Assembly (NCBI GenBank): GCA_009787435.1
Contig: WRFW01000210.1
Coordinates: 1 to 15,268 of the forward strand
Length of the DNA: 15,268 nucleotides
Origin: Defluviitaleaceae bacterium
Lineage (GTDB): Bacteria > Bacillota > Clostridia > Lachnospirales > UBA5962
Direction of reading: 5' to 3'
Shown here: positions 6,454 through 14,638 of the stretch, piece by piece
How the letters are laid out: the number at the start of each line of letters is the position of its first letter
Numbering within the stretch: the stretch's first letter is position 1
Translations under genes and position numbers: made by a program
The notes under the pieces: generated by a model
Databases searched by the model: none
The model's input: only the letters and a program-made list of their open reading frames with translations
Told to the model about the DNA's origin: nothing

Positions 6454-9400
6454 TCAGCTTAAGCTTTGTGCTTCTGCTAAATTATTTTCTTCAGCCATTA
6501 CACTAATTTTTCTGTAAGTGTTCATTCCAGTGCCAGCAGGTATAAGCTTGCCAATAATAACGTTCTCTTTTAGCCCTATTAATGGGTCTATTTTGCCCTT
6601 TATTGCAGCATCAGTTAAAACTTTAGTAGTCTCTTGGAAAGAAGCTGCAGAAAGGAAAGAATCGGTTGAAAGAGAAGCTTTAGTAATTCCTAATAAAACA
6701 CGGCTGCCAGTTGCAGGTGTAAGTTCTTTTTCTTCCATTTCTTTATTTATATCATCAAAATCTAACCAGTCTACTAAGCTTCCGGGAAGTAGGGAAGTAT
6801 CACCTGGGTCTTCAATTTTCACACGCCTAAGCATTTGGCGAACTATAACTTCAATGTGTTTGTCGTTTATATCAACCCCTTGCAAGCGATACATACGTTG
6901 AACTTCTTTTAGCATATAATCTTGAACGCTTCTAAGCCCACGAATAGCTAAAATGTCTTGCGGGTATATAGACCCCTCAGTTAATTCTTCACCAACTTCT
7001 ATAGTCTGCCCATTGCCAACTTTTAAGCGAGAGCCGAAAGGTATCAAATATTCTCTAGTTTCTCCATTTTCAGCGTTCGTTACTGTCAATTCCCGCTTAG
7101 TTTTAACATCTTCAAAAGAAATTTTGCCTGCAATTTCCGATATTATAGCAAGCCCTTTTGGTCTTCTTGCTTCAAAAATTTCTTCAACCCTCGGAAGCCC
7201 TTGCGTAATATCTTCATTGCTTGAAATACCGCCTGTATGGAAAGTACGCATAGTAAGCTGGGTTCCTGGCTCGCCAATAGATTGGGCTGCAATAATGCCC
7301 ACTGCTTCGCCAATACGCACTATACGCCCGCTAGCCATATTTGCACCATAGCATTTTGAGCATAGCCCAATTTTAGAGCGGCAAGTTAAAATGGTTCTAA
7401 TTTTTACAGAGTTTATATTTAAAGAGCCTATTAAATCGGCAGCGTCTGGGTTTATCATAGTGTCTGCTGTTACTATAGTTTCACCTGTTTCTGGGTGCAC
7501 TATTTTAGTAGCAGCCCATCGCCCTCTTATCCGGTCTGCAAGGCCAACAATCATTTCATCTCCCTCTTTAAAAGCGGAAACTTCCATGTGTGGCGTTTCA
7601 TCTTTTTCGGTTACACAGTCCCACTCACGGATTATTATATCTTGTGAAACATCTACAAGTCTACGAGTTAAATAACCAGATTCAGCAGTTCTTAAGGCAG
7701 TATCTGAAAGCCCTTTTCTAGCCCCATGTGCAGACACGAAATACTCAAGCACAGAAAGCCCCTCACGGAAGTTAGATTTAATAGGTATTTCAAGCGTTTT
7801 GCCGCTCGGCGAAGCCATTAGCCCACGCATACCCGCAAGCTGTTTAATTTGGTTGTTAGACCCCCTAGCACCAGAGTTAGCCATCATAAAAATATTGTTA
7901 TATTTTCCAAGCCCGCTTAATAGCGATTTTGTAAGTTCTTCATTTGCTTTTTCCCAAATGCTTATAACTTGTTCATATCTTTCATCTTCGGTCATCAAGC
8001 CACGTCTAAACATTTTAGTTATTTCTTCAACTTCAGACGCTGCCGCTTCTAATATTTCATTTTTCACTTTTGGAATTTCCATATCCGAAACGGAAACAGT
8101 TAATGCACCTTGTGTTGAAAATTTAAACCCTAGAGCTTTAATTTTATCTAATACTATTGCTGTGTTAGTTGAGCCGTGTTTATTTATACAGCGGTTTATA
8201 ATACGCCCAAGAGCCTTTTTATCCGCTAAAAAATCTATCTCATATTTATATTTATTTTCTGGTAACGCTCTGTTCACAAAGCCTATATCTTGTGGTATGG
8301 CTTCATTAAATATTACACGCCCTGCAGTAGTTTCAATTAAAGTTCCAGGGGCTCTTCGCACTTTTATTCTTTCATGCAGTGTAATTTGGTTCATTTGGTA
8401 GCCTAAAATAGCTTCTTCATCCGATTTGAAAATTTTCATATGAATAGAACCATCTTCATTTAAGCCATATTTTTCTTCATTATCTTCAATTTTTTCTAAT
8501 GTTAAATAGTAAATTCCTAAAACCATATCTTGTGAGGGAACTGTAACAGGTTCGCCATCTGAGGGTTTTAAAAGGTTATTTGGTGCAAGAAGTAAAAATC
8601 TGCATTCTGCTTGTGCTTCTGCTGAAAGCGGCAAATGCACTGGCATTTGGTCTCCATCAAAGTCTGCATTAAAAGCTGTACAAACAAGAGGGTGCAGCTT
8701 AATAGCTTTTCCCTCAACTAATATAGGTTCAAATGCTTGAATACCAAGGCGGTGCAAAGTAGGGGCACGGTTTAATATAACAGGGTGCTCTTTTATTACT
8801 TCTTCTAAAACATCCCAAACTTCTGGTTCTATACGCTCAACCATTCTTTTGGCGTGTTTAATATTTTGGGCAAGCCCTTTTTCAACTAAGCTTTTCATTA
8901 CAAAAGGTTTAAAAAGTTCCACAGCCATTTCTTTAGGAAGCCCACATTGGTAAAGCTTTAAATTTGGACCAACAACTATAACCGAACGCCCAGAATAGTC
9001 TACACGCTTTCCTAATAAATTTTGTCTAAAACGCCCTTGTTTCCCTTTTAAAAGGTCTGAAAGTGATTTTAAAGCACGGTTTCCAGGGCCTGTAACAGGT
9101 TTTCCACGGCGACCATTATCAATCAAAGAATCTACCGCTTCTTGAAGCATACGTTTTTCATTTCTCACTATAATATCGGGTGCACCAAGCTCTAATAATT
9201 TTTTAAGGCGGTTGTTTCTATTCACAACTCTTCTATAAAGGTCGTTTAAATCGCTCGTTGCAAATCTACCCCCGTCTAGCTGAACCATAGGGCGTAAGTT
9301 TGGCGGTATTACAGGAAGTGTTTCTAAAATCATCCATTCTGGCTTGTTTTTGCTCTGCTTAAAACTTTCAATCACTTCAAGTCTTTTTATAGTTTTAATA

Positions 9401-10011
9401 CGCTTTTGCCCAATAGCTTCATTTAAAAGTTCTTTTAATTCTTCGCTTTCCTTATCTAAATCTATTCTCGATAAAATCTCTTTAATACTTTCAGCACCCA
9501 TGCCGACTCTAAAAGAATTTCGCCCATATTTTTCAATTGCTTCTTGGTATTGGCTTTCATTTAAAATAGACTTATATTCAAGCCCAGATTCCCCTGGGTC
9601 CAACACTATATAGTTTGCAAAATATAAAACTTTTTCAAGCATTTTCGGTGAAACATCTAAAATAATACCCATGCGAGATGGTATGCCTCTGAAATACCAA
9701 ATGTGTGAAACAGGGGCTGCAAGCTCTATATGCCCCATTCTTTCTCTTCGCACTTGTGATTTTGTAACTTCAACGCCGCATTTATCACAAGTGATTCCCC
9801 TATTTCGCACACGCCTATATTTCCCGCAAGAGCACTCCCAATCTTTTGAAGGTCCAAAAATACGTTCGCAAAAGAGGCCGTCTCTCTCTGGTTTCAGCGT
9901 TCGATAGTTTATAGTTTCAGGTTTTCTTATTTCACCGCGGCTCCATTCTCTAACTTTTTCTGGAGAGGCCAACCCAATTTTTATAGAATCAAAATTTATA
10001 TTGCTAGACAT
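6454..10011 (-). CDS. rpoC: DNA-directed RNA polymerase subunit beta'
   Basis: The largest RNA polymerase subunit, which carries the catalytic magnesium. Length 1185 is close to the B. subtilis protein (1199). The N-terminal zinc site is Cys60, Cys62, Cys75 and Cys78, and the catalytic loop NADFDGDQ lies at 448-455 with Asp450, Asp452 and Asp454. The trigger-loop region includes ASPSGKTLEIPIKSNFREG and GARKGLSDTALRTAESGYLTRRL. The second zinc site has its four cysteines (REWDC and CRSKIGLCSKC). There is no large lineage insertion. ATG 10011-10009 follows the rpoB stop after only 3 nt, and its GAGGAG ribosome site is built from the last rpoB codons, so the two genes are translationally linked. 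The C-terminus is ordinary and an intrinsic terminator follows. Confidence 0.99.
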   Translation of the reverse strand: MSSNINFDSIKIGLASPEKVREWSRGEIRKPETINYRTLKPERDGLFCERIFGPSKDWECSCGKYRRVRNRGITCDKCGVEVTKSQVRRERMGHIELAAPVSHIWYFRGIPSRMGIILDVSPKMLEKVLYFANYIVLDPGESGLEYKSILNESQYQEAIEKYGRNSFRVGMGAESIKEILSRIDLDKESEELKELLNEAIGQKRIKTIKRLEVIESFKQSKNKPEWMILETLPVIPPNLRPMVQLDGGRFATSDLNDLYRRVVNRNNRLKKLLELGAPDIIVRNEKRMLQEAVDSLIDNGRRGKPVTGPGNRALKSLSDLLKGKQGRFRQNLLGKRVDYSGRSVIVVGPNLKLYQCGLPKEMAVELFKPFVMKSLVEKGLAQNIKHAKRMVERIEPEVWDVLEEVIKEHPVILNRAPTLHRLGIQAFEPILVEGKAIKLHPLVCTAFNADFDGDQMPVHLPLSAEAQAECRFLLLAPNNLLKPSDGEPVTVPSQDMVLGIYYLTLEKIEDNEEKYGLNEDGSIHMKIFKSDEEAILGYQMNQITLHERIKVRRAPGTLIETTAGRVIFNEAIPQDIGFVNRALPENKYKYEIDFLADKKALGRIINRCINKHGSTNTAIVLDKIKALGFKFSTQGALTVSVSDMEIPKVKNEILEAAASEVEEITKMFRRGLMTEDERYEQVISIWEKANEELTKSLLSGLGKYNNIFMMANSGARGSNNQIKQLAGMRGLMASPSGKTLEIPIKSNFREGLSVLEYFVSAHGARKGLSDTALRTAESGYLTRRLVDVSQDIIIREWDCVTEKDETPHMEVSAFKEGDEMIVGLADRIRGRWAATKIVHPETGETIVTADTMINPDAADLIGSLNINSVKIRTILTCRSKIGLCSKCYGANMASGRIVRIGEAVGIIAAQSIGEPGTQLTMRTFHTGGISSNEDITQGLPRVEEIFEARRPKGLAIISEIAGKISFEDVKTKRELTVTNAENGETREYLIPFGSRLKVGNGQTIEVGEELTEGSIYPQDILAIRGLRSVQDYMLKEVQRMYRLQGVDINDKHIEVIVRQMLRRVKIEDPGDTSLLPGSLVDWLDFDDINKEMEEKELTPATGSRVLLGITKASLSTDSFLSAASFQETTKVLTDAAIKGKIDPLIGLKENVIIGKLIPAGTGMNTYRKISVMAEENNLAEAQSLS

Positions 10012-10014
10012 ATA

Positions 10015-13000
10015 TTACTCCTCGTCGTCTTCTTCGTCTTCAAAATCTTCTATTAGTTCTTCATCTATGTCGTATAGATATTCTTCATCTTCATCATCTG
10101 GGTTTTTAATTTTGCCTTCTTCTAATTCTTCCTGTATATCCTCTTCAATTTCTTCTTCCTCATCATCTAAGACGCCCAAGGCTTTCATGTCTATCTCTTC
10201 GATATCCACTTCTAAGTCTTCAAGTTTAATTTCTTCTTCCTCTTCTTCCAAGATTTCTTCTTCGTTGAAGAAAATATCTAAATCTAAGTCTAGATCATCT
10301 TCAGCTAAGATAACAGATGGCTTAGCAGTGTTGCGAAGAATTTCTTCACTCTTGCGTACGAAAGGTGTTGAATTGTCTCTTTCTTCTTCACCATACATGT
10401 TTACTCCTAAGCTAGTTTCTGTGTCGTCTAATGTTTCTCTAAGCTCAAGTTCTGAAGAGTCTTCAAGAAGCACTTGCACATCTAAAGAAAGTGCTTGCAG
10501 CTCTTTTAATAAAACTTTAAAAGATTCTGGCACGCCAGGCTCTGGAATATTTTCGCCTTTCACTATTGCTTCATAAGTTTTCACACGGCCAACTATATCA
10601 TCGGATTTAACCGTTAATATTTCTTGAAGCGTATAACTAGCACCGTATGCTTCTAAAGCCCAAACTTCCATTTCACCAAATCTTTGCCCACCAAATTGTG
10701 CTTTACCACCGAGCGGCTGTTGGGTAACTAATGAGTAAGGCCCTGTTGAACGAGCGTGAATTTTGTCGTCTACTAAGTGGTGAAGTTTTAAATAGTGCAT
10801 ATAGCCAACTGTTACTGGATTATCAAAATATTCCCCTGTTCGCCCATCTCTTAAATGAATTTTACCATCTCTAGTTATAGGCACATCTTTCCATTCTTCT
10901 CGATTGTCTTTATTATTTTCAAGGGCTTCCATAATATCTGGCTCTATAATATTTCCCCATTTATTTGTGAATTCATCCCAAGGCATTTTTGAAAAATCAT
11001 CGGCAAGCTCTAAAGTGTCCATAATGTCTATTTCGTTTGCACCATCAAAAACAGGTGTTGCAACTTTAAAGCCTAAAACTTTTGCAGCGAGCCCTAGATG
11101 CACTTCTAAAACTTGCCCTATATTCATACGAGAGGGAACACCAAGCGGGTTTAATACTATATCTACTGGTCTTCCATTTGGAAGAAATGGCATATCTTCT
11201 TCTGGAAGCACACGTGAGATAACACCTTTATTCCCATGGCGGCCTGCCATTTTATCACCAACGGATATTTTGCGTTTCTGTGCAAGATAAACACGCACAA
11301 CTTTATTAACGCCCGGCGGCAACTCATCTCCTGCTTCTCTCGTAAAGACTTTCACATCAACAATGGTTCCGCCCTCGCCATGCGGAACTCTTAAAGAAGA
11401 GTCTCTCACTTCTCGTGCTTTTTCTCCAAAAATTGCACGCAAAAGCCTTTCTTCTGCTGAAAGCTCTGTTTCTCCTTTAGGGGTTACTTTCCCAACTAAA
11501 ATATCATTTGGGCGAACTTCTGCCCCTATAGATATTATTCCATCTCTATCTAAGAAACGTTTTGCTTCTTCAGAAACATTTGGAATGTCTCTAGTTATCT
11601 CTTCCGGTCCAAGTTTTGAGTCTCTGCTTTCTGCTTCATATTCTTCAATGTGAATAGAAGTATAAACATCGTCTTTTATAAGGTTTTCAGAAAGAAGTAT
11701 AGCATCTTCATAGTTGTAACCTTCCCAAGTCATAAACGCTATTAGCGGGTTTCTTCCAAGGGCAAGCTCACCCTCTTGCGTTGAGGGACCATCAGCAATT
11801 ATGTCGCCTTTTTTTATTACATCACCCAAGCTTACTAATGGCTTTTGGTGCAAGCAAGTGCTTTGGTTTGAACGTTTAAATTTAGTGAGCCTGTAAGTTT
11901 TAATTTTTCCCTTTTCGTTTTTTATTTCAATTTTGCTAGAAGCTACATGTGAAACTATTCCATCTTCTTCAGCTAGTACACATACGCCAGAATCATAAGC
12001 TACTTTATGCTCCATGCCTGTTCCAACTATTGGGGAATCTGTTTGAAGAAGCGGCACTGCTTGGCGTTGCATATTTGAACCCATAAGAGCCCTTGTAACG
12101 TCGTCGTTTTCTAGGAAAGGAATAAGTGCAGTTGCAACGCTTACCATTTGCTTTGGGCTCACGTCCATAAGGCTTACTTTGCTTTTATGTGCTTCGATAA
12201 CGTCTTCTTTTAGTCGGCTCGTTACTTTGTCGCTTTCAAATCTATTATCTTCAGTAATTTCAACATTTGCTTGGGCAACTATGTGTTCTTCTTCTTCGTC
12301 TGCTGTTATATATTGGCATTCGTTTGAAACGATAACGTCTTCCCCGTCTTTTTTTATTAGGCGGTAAGGGGCTTCAATAAAGCCGTATTCATTTATTCTA
12401 GCATAAGTTGCAAGCGAGTTTATAAGCCCAATGTTTGGACCCTCTGGCGTTTCAATTGGGCACATTCTACCATAATGGCTGCTGTGCACATCTCGCACTT
12501 CAAAACCTGCTCTATCTCTATTAAGCCCACCAGGCCCCAGTGCAGACATACGCCTTTTGTGTGTTAGTTCACCAAGCGGATTAGTTTGCTCCATAAATTG
12601 AGAAAGCTGGCTAGAGCCAAAAAATTCTTTGATAGCTGCTGTAACCGGTCTAATATTAATTAAAGAACTGGGAACAATATTATCAGAATCTTGCACAACC
12701 ATTCTTTCACGCACAACTCTTTCCATTCTAGTTAAACCAATTCTAAATTGGTTTTGCAAAAGCTCGCCAACCGCTCTAATACGTCTATTGCCAAGGTGGT
12801 CTATATCATCTTTAAAGCCTACACCGTAAGAAAGGTGCACAACATAGTTTACACTAACTATAATATCTTCAAAAGTTATATTTTTAGGCACTAATTTAGA
12901 TACATTTTGCTTTATTAAAAGCTTAAGTTCTTCAATATCGCCCTCGCTTTTTTCAATCAATTCATCTAATGCAGGGTGGTGCACATTTTCTTTAATTCCA

Positions 13001-14085
13001 TATTCAGTAGCAGTTATTCCATAGTGCCCTAAGAAATGGTCTAAAGAGACCATCATATTTGAAAGCACTTTCACTTCTATTCCATCTTTACTCTGCACAT
13101 AAACAAATGCCACACCTTTATTTTGCAGCTCATCACATAAACTAGCAGTTAAGACTTCGCCTTTTTCAGCGATTACTTCGCCATCCATATCCACAGCGGT
13201 TCTGGAAAGCTGAAACCCTTTAACACGAGATTTATAGCTTAGCTTTTTATTAAATTTATAACGCCCTATTTTTGCTAAATCATACCTTTTAGGGTCATAA
13301 AACATTGAATTTATAAGGCTTCTGGCATTTTCTTCTGCAAAAGGCTCGCCTGGTCTTATTTTTTTGTATAATTCTTCAAGCCCTGTTTTAGAATTCATTG
13401 TAGTATCTTTTTCTAAGGTATCCATTATTAGTTGGTCTTCCCCGAAAAGATTTAATATATCTTCATCTTCGCCTAAGCCAAGTGCACGCAAAAGAACGGT
13501 AGCCGGCATTTTTCTTGCCCTATCTACACGCACATACATAACATTATTTGAATCTGTTTCATATTCTATCCATGCCCCGCGGCTAGGTATTACTGAAGCA
13601 TGAAAAAGTTTTTTCCCAAACTTATCATAATCTATTTTGTAGTATACACCTGGCGAGCGTACTAATTGGCTAACTATAACACGCTCTGCACCATTTATTA
13701 TAAATGTGCCTGTGTCTGTCATTACTGGGAAATCACCCATAAAAATTTCATTTTCTTTTATTTCATCTGTTGTGGCGTTTCTCAAACGAACTTTCACACG
13801 CAAAGCTTTTGCATATGTTGCATCTCTATCTTTACATTCTTGGATGCTATATTTAGATTTTTCATCTAATTTAAAATCAACAAGTTCTAAACTTAAGTTT
13901 CCGCCAGTGTCTGCAATTGGTGAAATGTCTTCAAAGACTTCTTTAAGACCTTCCTCTAAAAACCATTTATAACTATTTTTTTGAACTTCTATTAAATTCG
14001 GCATTTCTAAGACTTCATTAATCCTTGAATAACTAAGCCTTTTCGCTCTGCCTTGTGTTATAGTCTTTATTCTTCCTTTTTTCAT
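10015..14085 (-). CDS. rpoB: DNA-directed RNA polymerase subunit beta with long acidic C-terminal tail
   Basis: The second-largest RNA polymerase subunit and the binding site of rifamycins. The rifampicin region (FGSSQLSQFMEQTNPLGEL and the following THKRRMSALGPGG) is present, with Glu499 where E. coli has Asp516. Active-site lysines of SVGDKMAGRHGNKG are Lys945 and Lys953. The C-terminal clamp core (TQQPLGGKAQFGGQRFGEMEVWALEAYG, to GENIPEPGVPESFKVL) is standard and ends near residue 1208. After it come about 147 further residues. The last 96 (1261-1356) contain about 55 Asp/Glu and only four Lys, where B. subtilis has a tail of about 50 residues. Total length is 1356 against 1193 in B. subtilis. 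ATG 14085-14083 has AAGAAGGAG 7 nt upstream. The operon has its own promoter and is not preceded by rplJ/rplL. Confidence 0.99.
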   Translation of the reverse strand: MKKGRIKTITQGRAKRLSYSRINEVLEMPNLIEVQKNSYKWFLEEGLKEVFEDISPIADTGGNLSLELVDFKLDEKSKYSIQECKDRDATYAKALRVKVRLRNATTDEIKENEIFMGDFPVMTDTGTFIINGAERVIVSQLVRSPGVYYKIDYDKFGKKLFHASVIPSRGAWIEYETDSNNVMYVRVDRARKMPATVLLRALGLGEDEDILNLFGEDQLIMDTLEKDTTMNSKTGLEELYKKIRPGEPFAEENARSLINSMFYDPKRYDLAKIGRYKFNKKLSYKSRVKGFQLSRTAVDMDGEVIAEKGEVLTASLCDELQNKGVAFVYVQSKDGIEVKVLSNMMVSLDHFLGHYGITATEYGIKENVHHPALDELIEKSEGDIEELKLLIKQNVSKLVPKNITFEDIIVSVNYVVHLSYGVGFKDDIDHLGNRRIRAVGELLQNQFRIGLTRMERVVRERMVVQDSDNIVPSSLINIRPVTAAIKEFFGSSQLSQFMEQTNPLGELTHKRRMSALGPGGLNRDRAGFEVRDVHSSHYGRMCPIETPEGPNIGLINSLATYARINEYGFIEAPYRLIKKDGEDVIVSNECQYITADEEEEHIVAQANVEITEDNRFESDKVTSRLKEDVIEAHKSKVSLMDVSPKQMVSVATALIPFLENDDVTRALMGSNMQRQAVPLLQTDSPIVGTGMEHKVAYDSGVCVLAEEDGIVSHVASSKIEIKNEKGKIKTYRLTKFKRSNQSTCLHQKPLVSLGDVIKKGDIIADGPSTQEGELALGRNPLIAFMTWEGYNYEDAILLSENLIKDDVYTSIHIEEYEAESRDSKLGPEEITRDIPNVSEEAKRFLDRDGIISIGAEVRPNDILVGKVTPKGETELSAEERLLRAIFGEKAREVRDSSLRVPHGEGGTIVDVKVFTREAGDELPPGVNKVVRVYLAQKRKISVGDKMAGRHGNKGVISRVLPEEDMPFLPNGRPVDIVLNPLGVPSRMNIGQVLEVHLGLAAKVLGFKVATPVFDGANEIDIMDTLELADDFSKMPWDEFTNKWGNIIEPDIMEALENNKDNREEWKDVPITRDGKIHLRDGRTGEYFDNPVTVGYMHYLKLHHLVDDKIHARSTGPYSLVTQQPLGGKAQFGGQRFGEMEVWALEAYGASYTLQEILTVKSDDIVGRVKTYEAIVKGENIPEPGVPESFKVLLKELQALSLDVQVLLEDSSELELRETLDDTETSLGVNMYGEEERDNSTPFVRKSEEILRNTAKPSVILAEDDLDLDLDIFFNEEEILEEEEEEIKLEDLEVDIEEIDMKALGVLDDEEEEIEEDIQEELEEGKIKNPDDEDEEYLYDIDEELIEDFEDEEDDEE

Positions 14086-14120
14086 GCAGCCACTCCTTCT
14101 TAAGCTTCAACATTTTAACA

Positions 14121-14143
14121 GCTATGTTTTGCACAAACATAGC
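14121..14143 (-). promoter_or_regulatory. Hairpin in the rpoB 5' leader
   Basis: A perfect 9-bp stem, GCTATGTTT with AAACATAGC, closes a 5-nt loop in the roughly 60-nt rpoB leader. It is not followed by a U run in the direction of transcription, so it is not a classical attenuator. It could affect mRNA stability or bind a regulator. Confidence 0.6.
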
Positions 14144-14154
14144 CTAGTTTATCC

Positions 14155-14183
14155 AATATATCATATTTTTGTTTCGTTGTCAA
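14155..14183 (-). promoter_or_regulatory. Promoter for rpoB-rpoC
   Basis: On the minus strand, a perfect TTGACA (14183-14178) and TATATT (14160-14155) are separated by 17 bp. A/T tracts upstream of the -35 resemble an UP element and are bounded by an inverted repeat CAAGCA/TGCTTG (14181-14186 and 14198-14203). Expected start is near 14148. Confidence 0.88.
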
Positions 14184-14383
14184 GCATTTTTTAAATTTGC
14201 TTGAAATTTTTTAGAAACTTAGCTAAGGTATAGCTTTGGTATTTTGAAAATTGGGCATTTTTTTAAAGCTATTTGCGGTGGGGATTAAATTTTTAGGTTT
14301 AATATTTGGGTTTTTCTTATTGAAAATCCTCTTTTGGGTATCTGTGATATTTTTCTCCTAAATGTAACATAAAAGTAAGTATG
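14184..14383. other. Gene-free region between the divergent rpoB and secreted-protein promoters
   Basis: No ORF with a ribosome binding site was seen on either strand. It holds a 10-bp palindrome CTTAGCTAAG (14218-14227) and an 8-bp inverted repeat ATAGCTTT (14230-14237) with AAAGCTAT (14265-14272). Neither has a recognised function. These may be operator sites or chance features of AT-rich DNA. Confidence 0.5.
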
Positions 14384-14432
14384 TAAGCCTTGACTAATAG
14401 TAAGATATTATTTATAATAGAAGTAAGGCTTA
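14384..14432 (+). promoter_or_regulatory. Strong promoter framed by an inverted repeat, upstream of the secreted-protein gene
   Basis: TTGACT (14390-14395) and a perfect TATAAT (14413-14418) have a 17-bp spacer. The inverted repeat arms TAAGCCTT (14384-14391) and AAGGCTTA (14425-14432) frame the promoter. The left arm overlaps the -35 and the right arm covers the expected start site; the arms are offset by 41 bp, about four helical turns. This geometry suits a repressor or looping operator, but no cognate regulator is identified. Confidence 0.8.
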
Positions 14433-14638
14433 TTCATTCTTCCTGATTTGGTAATGTTTTCAAGGGGGGGGGCGATAGTTAATTTATTCCTGTCGGCTCT
14501 AAATTTAGGCGAGTGTGCCCAAAAAGCTAACTTTTAGTAAGATTTGATTTTTTAAAAATTGGTGATTATCGCCTCAAAAACAAGATTTTGCTATCCGTTT
14601 TAAAAACAACATGTAACGAAAGGAGATATTTTTTCAAG
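14425..14638 (+). promoter_or_regulatory. Long, probably structured 5' leader of the secreted-protein gene
   Basis: About 210 nt separate the promoter start from the ATG. A 13-bp long-range helix, with three G-U pairs, can form between 14469-14481 and 14563-14575; its core is GGCGATA/TATCGCC. It encloses about 80 nt with smaller hairpin potential, such as CTC/GAG with GGC/GCC near 14494-14519 and CTAA/TTAG near 14530. GATAG in the left arm can alternatively pair with CTATC at 14591-14595, nearer the ribosome site, so two exclusive folds are conceivable. It does not match any riboswitch consensus I know, including cyclic-di-GMP class I. No terminator-like U run follows the helix. Confidence 0.45.
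14464..14472 (+). repeat. Run of nine G
   Basis: A G9 homopolymer occurs in otherwise AT-rich sequence, within the transcribed leader of the secreted-protein gene. Such tracts are typical sites of slipped-strand length change. Its last four G can take part in the long-range leader helix. Confidence 0.9.

Noticed and set aside
7391..8401. Plus-strand open frames inside rpoC
   Set aside because: They are shadows of a strongly conserved coding sequence and lack ribosome sites.
10001..10576. Plus-strand 191-codon serine-rich open frame
   Set aside because: It is the antisense image of the acidic Asp/Glu codons at the end of rpoB and has no ribosome site of its own.
14240..14275. 11-codon minus-strand ORF (MPNFQNTKAIP) upstream of rpoB
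   Set aside because: No ribosome site, and nothing distinguishes it from chance.
14464..14595. Cyclic-di-GMP class I riboswitch in the leader of the secreted-protein gene
   Set aside because: The conserved core and tetraloop-receptor sequences of that class are not present; only generic helices are seen.
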